From: Delphinapterus leucas
Lineage: Eukaryota; Chordata; Mammalia; Artiodactyla; Monodontidae
Assembly (NCBI RefSeq): GCF_002288925.2
Contig: NW_022098044.1
Location: 9,659,100-9,723,099, forward strand
Direction of reading: 5' to 3'
Length of the DNA stretch: 64,000 nt
Shown here in pieces: positions 59,447-64,000 of this stretch. Positions within the stretch are counted from its first letter, which is position 1. Every line of letters starts with the position of its first letter. Position numbers and translations under genes: made by a program. The notes beneath the pieces were generated by a model. The model ran no database searches. It worked only from the letters and a program-made list of their open reading frames with translations, and was not told the origin of the DNA.

Positions 59447-60392
59447 GCCATGTTCAGCCATTCACCCCAGGCTGCAGCTTTCACAGGTGATGTGAGGTGA
59501 CTCTATATGGTGCTGCATGTAAAGACACCTGCGTGAGGTCTCGGTCCTTGGGGCGAGTGCTCTGAGAGTGTGGTCCTGTCTGCCGTTGCCCTGCAAATCC
59601 ACAACGCTGCTTCTTTTGGAGGATTCACGTGTCCTGTTTCATCTCGGAAAGAGTTCCGCTATCAGCATTAGCCATGTCGCCCCCGCCCGATCAGCCGCCC
59701 TAATACCTGGAAACCTGAACCAATTTGCCATCCACGTAGAGGCATTTTCAGAAGCAGTCAGGAGCATGCAATCCTGCAAAGCGGGGAGAGCCTGAAACGG
59801 GGGCTCTCTGCAAGTGGACATTCAATTCCCAGAAGTACCTTGAACCGCTTTGAATTCGCCTCCTCCCCCCAAAGCCCAGCCACAGAAACTAAGTAAGAAT
59901 TGCCTATGGCTAGCTACTTGCCAACTCAGGAAGCACCTGTACCCTCCCGCCCCGGCCTCATTGTCCTTCACTGTTGAGGTCCGTGGAACCTTGGTGTTTG
60001 GTCTGTGCTCCACCTAGCCTATCCTCTCTCAGATTTGGGGACCTAAGCCCAGAATCCACCTTTCCCCTGCCTTGGGTTACCACTCGGTCATTCCTCTCCA
60101 TGCTCAGGCCCTGGCAATTCAGTCACAATGTGAAACAGAATTCTCTGGCCACCCCTTCACTGCTCAGGTTCCTACTGAGCCTCCTAGTGCTAACCCTCAC
60201 CCCTGCATTACCTCAGGCAGCCAGCAAGGACACTGCCGCTCCCCATGTGCCGTTCCCATCCGCTTTCTAGTGCCTGGGGCCCTGCAGTAAGACCAATGCT
60301 GGCCTGGGCCTTGAAGCGGTTATTGGACCTCCCATCCCTATGTATTTCAGAATAAAAACTGTTAAGCCATCCAGAACAAACAAACAAAAAGA
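59447..60392 (+). pseudogene. Unidentified processed retrocopy (946 bp) with perfect target duplication
   Basis: Three retroposition marks agree. The 15 bp direct repeat 'taaggaaatccagct' is perfect at 59432-59446 and 60393-60407. AATAAA is at 60351-60356. An A-rich tail starts about 18 bases later and runs to 60392 ('aacaaacaaacaaaaaga'). The strand is therefore plus. The body is not a SINE, L1 or LTR that I recognise. Short frames exist (59568-59795, 59974-60270) but none has a recognisable domain; much of it could be 3' UTR of the source mRNA or a non-coding transcript. I cannot name the parent gene. Confidence 0.8.
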
Positions 60393-60407
60393 TAAGGAAA
60401 TCCAGCT

Positions 60408-61264
60408 AAATTCTGATTTTTCCCACACTGAATACTTTGGATGTTATTGGACAGTCTCTCAAATAGAGTCTTCCTCTTCTGTGTTGCCCTTTTCTTGCTT
60501 GTATCCTAAGAATGTGCTCGGTCTACCTATGGGTAGTCCAGCACCGGATCCCAGATATCAGTGTGGAGGAGCTTTTGTATACGGGTGTGCAGGAGTCCTG
60601 TCTTCTGTACTTAGTGTCTGGGTCCCACGTTTTCAGATAGGGTGGTGCTTGTCAGAACCTGAGCCTGAGGCCCTCCTTAAAACATGTAGGCACCAATTTG
60701 CAGGATCTTTTGACTTTACACTTCCCTCATTGCTCTTCGTGAAAAGCAGGACTCTCCATCTCACTGCAGTCTCTCTGCCATCACTGCCATATCAGTCAGC
60801 TTTGCTACAGTACCAGCCAATTCAAAAACTCTGGGACTTTCAGCAAACCTTTGTTTTTCACTCATATTCCCTGCTGTGCTCTCCTCCCTGTATCTTCCCC
60901 TTCTGCAACTGAGGTTGAAGCAGCATCCGCTCTTTGGGACATGGCATTCTCATGGCAGAAGGAAGGGTGTGAGAGTTTCTGTTTGGACAAGATGTATATC
61001 ACGTGTGCTCATGATCCATTGATTAAAGCAAGTCACAAGGCCCTGCCAACATTCTTTTCAGGCATTCATCCCAGATTGCAGCTTTCAGAGGTGACATGGC
61101 ATGGGCAGCAGATGGGTGTGGGAGGCTCAGAATGCTGGAGGATGCCCCTAACGATGATGTCACTCCTGCTGTCCACAGAAGGGCTCTGCAGGGTGGCCTC
61201 ACCTTTAACAAGATGCTCTCCAGTGTCCCACCACCTGGCTATCCATCCTCCTTCTGATGCCCAG
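60408..61264. other. Intron 2 sequence, possibly LTR-like on the right
   Basis: The plus-strand frame of ~190 codons (60340-60912) crosses the retrocopy end and target duplication, so it is not a gene. 'attgattaaagcaagtcaca' near 61019 is LTR-like wording but I cannot assign a family. Confidence 0.35.
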
Positions 61265-61675
61265 TGTATTGGCCTGCTTGACCTTCCCTAATAGAATACC
61301 ACAGACTGGGTGGCTTAAACAACAGAAATTTATTTTTTCATAGTTCTGGAGGCTGCAAAGTTCAAAATCAAGGTGTTGGTAGTTTGGTTTCTATCGAGGA
61401 CTCTCTTCCTGGCTTGCAGATGGCTGCCTTCTTGCTTTGTCCTCACATGGCCTTTCATCTGTGTGCGTGTCCTCCTGGTGTCTCTTCCTCTTCTTAAAAG
61501 GACACCAGTCCTAAAAAAAAAAAAAAAAAGACACCAGTCCTATGGATTAGATCCTACCTTATGACCTCATTTAACCTTAATTACTTCCTTAAAGACCCCA
61601 TCTCCAAATACAGTCACATTGGGGATTAGGGCTTTAATGCACAAATTCTGGGGGACACAATTCAGTCTGTAACAC
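61265..61675 (+). mobile_element. Solo MLT1A-like LTR (ERVL-MaLR) with an internal A17 insertion
   Basis: Starts 'tgtattggcctgcttgacct', has 'accacagactgggtggctta', 'aacagaaatttattttttca', 'tcctcacatggcctttcatc', 'caaatacagtcacattgggg' and ends 'caattcagtctgtaac'. It is a solo LTR. A poly(A) run with a flanking 12 bp repeat interrupts it at 61501-61541. Confidence 0.82.
61501..61541 (+). mobile_element. Apparent poly(A)-only retroinsertion with 12 bp target duplication
   Basis: 'gacaccagtcct' occurs at 61501-61512 and again at 61530-61541, separated only by 17 A's (61513-61529). In MLT1 LTRs this word occurs once. The left flank reads TTCTTAAAAGG, close to the L1 endonuclease TT/AAAA cut site. 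Confidence 0.7.
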
Positions 61676-61689
61676 CCAGTTTCCTTGGG

Positions 61690-61850
61690 ATAAGGCAGCT
61701 TTCACACACATAATCTAATTTCGTTTTCTCAACAAGCCTGTGAGGAAGTTATCAGATGATCATTTCCACTTTACAGATAAGGAAGACTAACAAAGTAACT
61801 TGTTAGTAAGTGGAAGATTCTGGACTGAGACTGTTTTCTTTGATTCCAAA
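61690..61850 (-). repeat. MIR SINE, antisense
   Basis: 'cacacataatctaatttcgt', 'catttccactttacagataa' and 'aacttgttagtaagtggaag' follow antisense MIR. Confidence 0.82.
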
Positions 61851-62480
61851 CCACAAGTTCTTTGAACTGTATAATGGAGTTTTGGCCTTATGAATGTTGG
61901 AAATGAAATACTGTACGCTTATTGAATTAATACCTGTAAGGATTACATAATATATGGAAGATTGTTTACAAAATGTTAAGTACGGAAAATAGATCACAAA
62001 AATAAATGTGCTATGGGTACCACCATGTAAAAACTATGGATAAAACTTGAAAAGGAACAGAAAAAATGAAGTACTTGACCTTCAGGGTGGTAGGGTTTTA
62101 TTTCTTTTTTGTATTAAAGTTAGCTTAAGAAATACATTTTTAAATAACAGAATTTTAGCTCTTATCAAGGATGAGATTGGAAGTTGGTGGGAACAGGAGA
62201 ACTGTGTGTCTGTTTGTCCCTAGCTTTCTGGGATCCAGAGACTTAGGCCAACTACCAAACACCATAGTGTTTAACAGACTCCTTCACTGTGAAACCTCCT
62301 CCAGTTCCAGCTTCCTGGGCTGAACTGTTCTAATTCATTTGATGGGCAAGGCCCTGTGAGTTGAGAGGGCTAAAGTCAAATATAGTGTGGAAGAAGATCA
62401 GCTCCTACAGGGGCAGAGAGTTGAACTTGTGCCACGGTGAGGAAGAGAAGAAAATTTCAAATGTGGCCAGAGATTTCCCC
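61851..62480. other. Intron 2 sequence with no recognised feature
   Basis: 61990-62110 looks like degraded L1 3' sequence. No gene was recognised. Confidence 0.4.
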
Positions 62481-62481
62481 C

Positions 62482-62506
62482 CTCCACACACACACACACA
62501 CACACT
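62482..62506. repeat. (CA)n microsatellite
   Basis: About 12 CA units. Confidence 0.95.
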
Positions 62507-62636
62507 GAGTCCAAGTAATAATAGAGGATCTGGGCCACCAGGGGTTAAGGCAAAACAGGCAAGTGTAAATAGAAAATATATGTGTAGTAGGAAGTTCAGA
62601 AGACATTCCAAGAGCTTTCTGCTTTTTGGATCCCCC

Positions 62637-62749
62637 CCCCTTTTATTTTTAATTTTATTATTTTGGCCACGCCGTGCGGCATGCGGGATCTCAGTTCCCC
62701 TGCAGTGGAAGCACAGAGTCTTAACCACTGCACCGCCGGGGAAGTCCTC
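62637..62749 (-). mobile_element. tRNA-derived SINE, antisense, lacking the B-box segment
   Basis: 'ggccacgccgtgcggcatgc' to 'gcaccgccggggaagtcc', with flanking repeat 'ttggatcccc' (62627-62636 and 62750-62759). Compared with the copies at 35241 and 43454 about 24 bases are missing at 62700/62701, including the 'gatcgaaccc' B-box region. Confidence 0.88.
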
Positions 62750-62759
62750 TTGGATCCCC

Positions 62760-63540
62760 TTCTAAAGACCCTCGGTGCCCCTTCTGTAGGCTGGCCTCTG
62801 GGAGCTCAGTCTGGCAGTAGTTGTGCTCTACGACTCCTAGAGGAAAATGTTATTTTCAAGTACAGTTAACATTCGTGTGATTTTATTACCAGAGAGTCCT
62901 CCCTTTTCTTTTATCCTGGAACAAAGTAATCTGTCTCTTAAAAATTATGTCTACTGTGTAAGCAGGTCCTGATAAAGTGTGCCTTGGGTATTCATCCTCT
63001 TGATTAACAAAGGTGTTTCAATTTATCAATCCCTAGATTAGTGTGCTGTCTTGTCTGAGATCAACATCCATCTTACCTATCATAATGGATGTTTTTCTTC
63101 CAGTACCAGAGGTTGTTCCTCAGTAAGGTCTCTTTATTTTAGGAGTTCATAGATTTGGATTGTAAAACTAGAGAACTGAGACAGGCTGGGACCTGGGACC
63201 CTTTGCTGACAGAACTGTTCAACTAAACTAGTCCAGACATTTTATCAGCCCACTCGGGAGAAATAGGAGTCATTCCCAAATCCGATACAAGAAAATCTGT
63301 GTGTTTAACAAAGAAAAATTAGCGACCAATTCTTAACTAAAAGAAGCTCCCCCAGAAAGACATACTCCGTCAAAGGATTCCTTTCATAGTAAGCTAGGTA
63401 TTTGACATATGATTCAATTTACGTAAAAGAAAATCTGTTTTCATGTATTTCACAAACATCTCTGGCATAATATTTTATACACATTGCCCCATTATGTGAG
63501 GTAGAATGGTCCAGCCTGGGATTTGGTTTTTGCTTGTGAC
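62760..63540. other. Intron 2 sequence with no recognised feature
   Basis: No gene or confident repeat was recognised. Confidence 0.4.
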
Positions 63541-63544
63541 CACC

Positions 63545-63703
63545 TAGAGGGGTGGGATAAAGAGGATGGGAGGGAGACGCAAGAGGAAGGGTATATGGGG
63601 ATATACATATGCATATAGCTGATTCACTTTGTAATACAGCAGAAACTAACACAGCACTGTAAAGCAATTATACTCCAACAAAGATGTTAAAAAAAAAAAA
63701 AAG
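63545..63703 (+). mobile_element. 5'-truncated L1 3' end, sense
   Basis: 'agaggggtgggataaagagg', 'atgcatatagctgattcact', 'cagcagaaactaacacagca', 'aagcaattatactccaacaa' and a terminal A-run form the last ~160 bases of a cetartiodactyl L1. Confidence 0.9.
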
Positions 63704-64000
63704 GTTGCCTTTTATCATGCCAAACTCAAAAATGTTAAGAATGTCACCCAAGCCTCCATTAATAAAAGATTTTGTATTTATTGACCATGGATTTATCTTG
63801 AATCTGTTTGTATTTTCATTTGTGCCATTTGGGGTATAATGAGTTGATAATGAGTTGTGTGTTTCCCACTTGTATTCAGGTAGTATTCTTTTTTCTCGCC
63901 TTGACTCAGGGGGTCACAAACTCAGATGTCTAACAGAAGAAGTCATTCGAGTGGTCCGGTGTCCCACCTGCAGAGAGCAGCTACTCTCAATTTCAGTCCC
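63704..64000. other. Intron 2 sequence at the window end, nothing recognised
   Basis: No CRTC3 exon, repeat or RNA gene was recognised in the last 297 bases. Confidence 0.4.

Larger units (their letters stand above)
12777..64000 (+). other. CRTC3: CRTC3 intron 2, partial (runs off the window)
   Basis: No sequence resembling the expected third CRTC3 exon (Arg/His-rich segment after SEFQ) was found when reading to the end of the window, so the remaining 51 kb is taken as intron 2. It is mostly repeats. Other genes or non-coding RNAs on either strand cannot be excluded, but no intact host reading frame with recognisable domains was seen. A short exon could have been missed because no alignment was possible. 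Confidence 0.7.

Noticed and set aside
60340..60912. 190-codon plus-strand frame
   Set aside because: It runs across the poly(A) tail and target duplication of a retrocopy into unrelated flank, so it cannot be a natural coding unit. No domain is visible.
63880..64000. Possible CRTC3 exon at the window end
   Set aside because: The translated frames do not resemble the expected third CRTC3 exon and no convincing acceptor/donor pair is visible.
1..64000. tRNA genes suggested by B-box-like 'ggttcgaacc' words
   Set aside because: Every such word seen lies in a tRNA-derived SINE and is followed by the SINE body and A-rich tail. No cloverleaf-forming free tRNA gene was found.
1..64000. Novel bacterial-style defence or mobile system
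   Set aside because: The window is clearly mammalian nuclear DNA with introns, SINEs, L1s and MIRs. No operon-like gene block, phage gene or CRISPR repeat was seen.

Overview
This window is nuclear DNA from a mammal, almost certainly a cetacean. It is dominated by tRNA-derived SINEs of the CHR type, in long (~300 bp) and short (~200 bp, GC-rich, cetacean-like) forms. L1 copies have the 3' UTR typical of cetartiodactyls, and MIR, L2, MLT1, hAT and Tigger1 relics shared by all placental mammals are present. No prokaryotic, CRISPR or phage-like system was seen.

The only host gene recognised is CRTC3 (CREB-regulated transcription coactivator 3), on the + strand. A CpG island (about 4690-5560) holds the promoter and coding exon 1 (5054-5185). 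Coding exon 2 lies at 12678-12776. Both flanking introns are phase 0, and the two exons give the first 77 codons (CREB-binding domain and the conserved Ser62 region). No later CRTC3 exon was found by eye, so the 51 kb from 12777 to the end reads as a partial intron 2.

Layout: 1-4690 is upstream flank, mostly old repeats (CHR SINEs, HAL1-like and L1 relics). 4690-5560 is the promoter and exon 1. 5186-12677 is intron 1, with MIR, L1M and an ancient unclassified repeat. 12777-64000 is intron 2. It contains a 3 kb antisense L1 with an assembly gap (17.5-20.5 kb), a 2 kb sense L1 with a target duplication (25.6-27.6 kb), an L2 (33.1-33.7 kb), a near full-length Tigger1 DNA transposon with two SINEs in it (34.3-37.1 kb), several MLT1 and ERVL-type LTRs, a COX7C retrocopy (54.3-54.9 kb), and a 946 bp retroposed transcript that I could not identify (59.4-60.4 kb).

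The best observations are records of retroposition rather than a new molecular system: two SINEs at one target site leaving three identical 15-mers, an apparent poly(A)-only insertion with target duplication, a full-length COX7C retrocopy that has lost its ATG, and the unidentified retrocopy with perfect 15 bp duplications. Two CRTC3 details deserve checking: an open in-frame N-terminal extension and an in-frame cryptic splice donor in exon 2. Repeat family names are from memory of consensus sequences, and boundaries without a target duplication are approximate.
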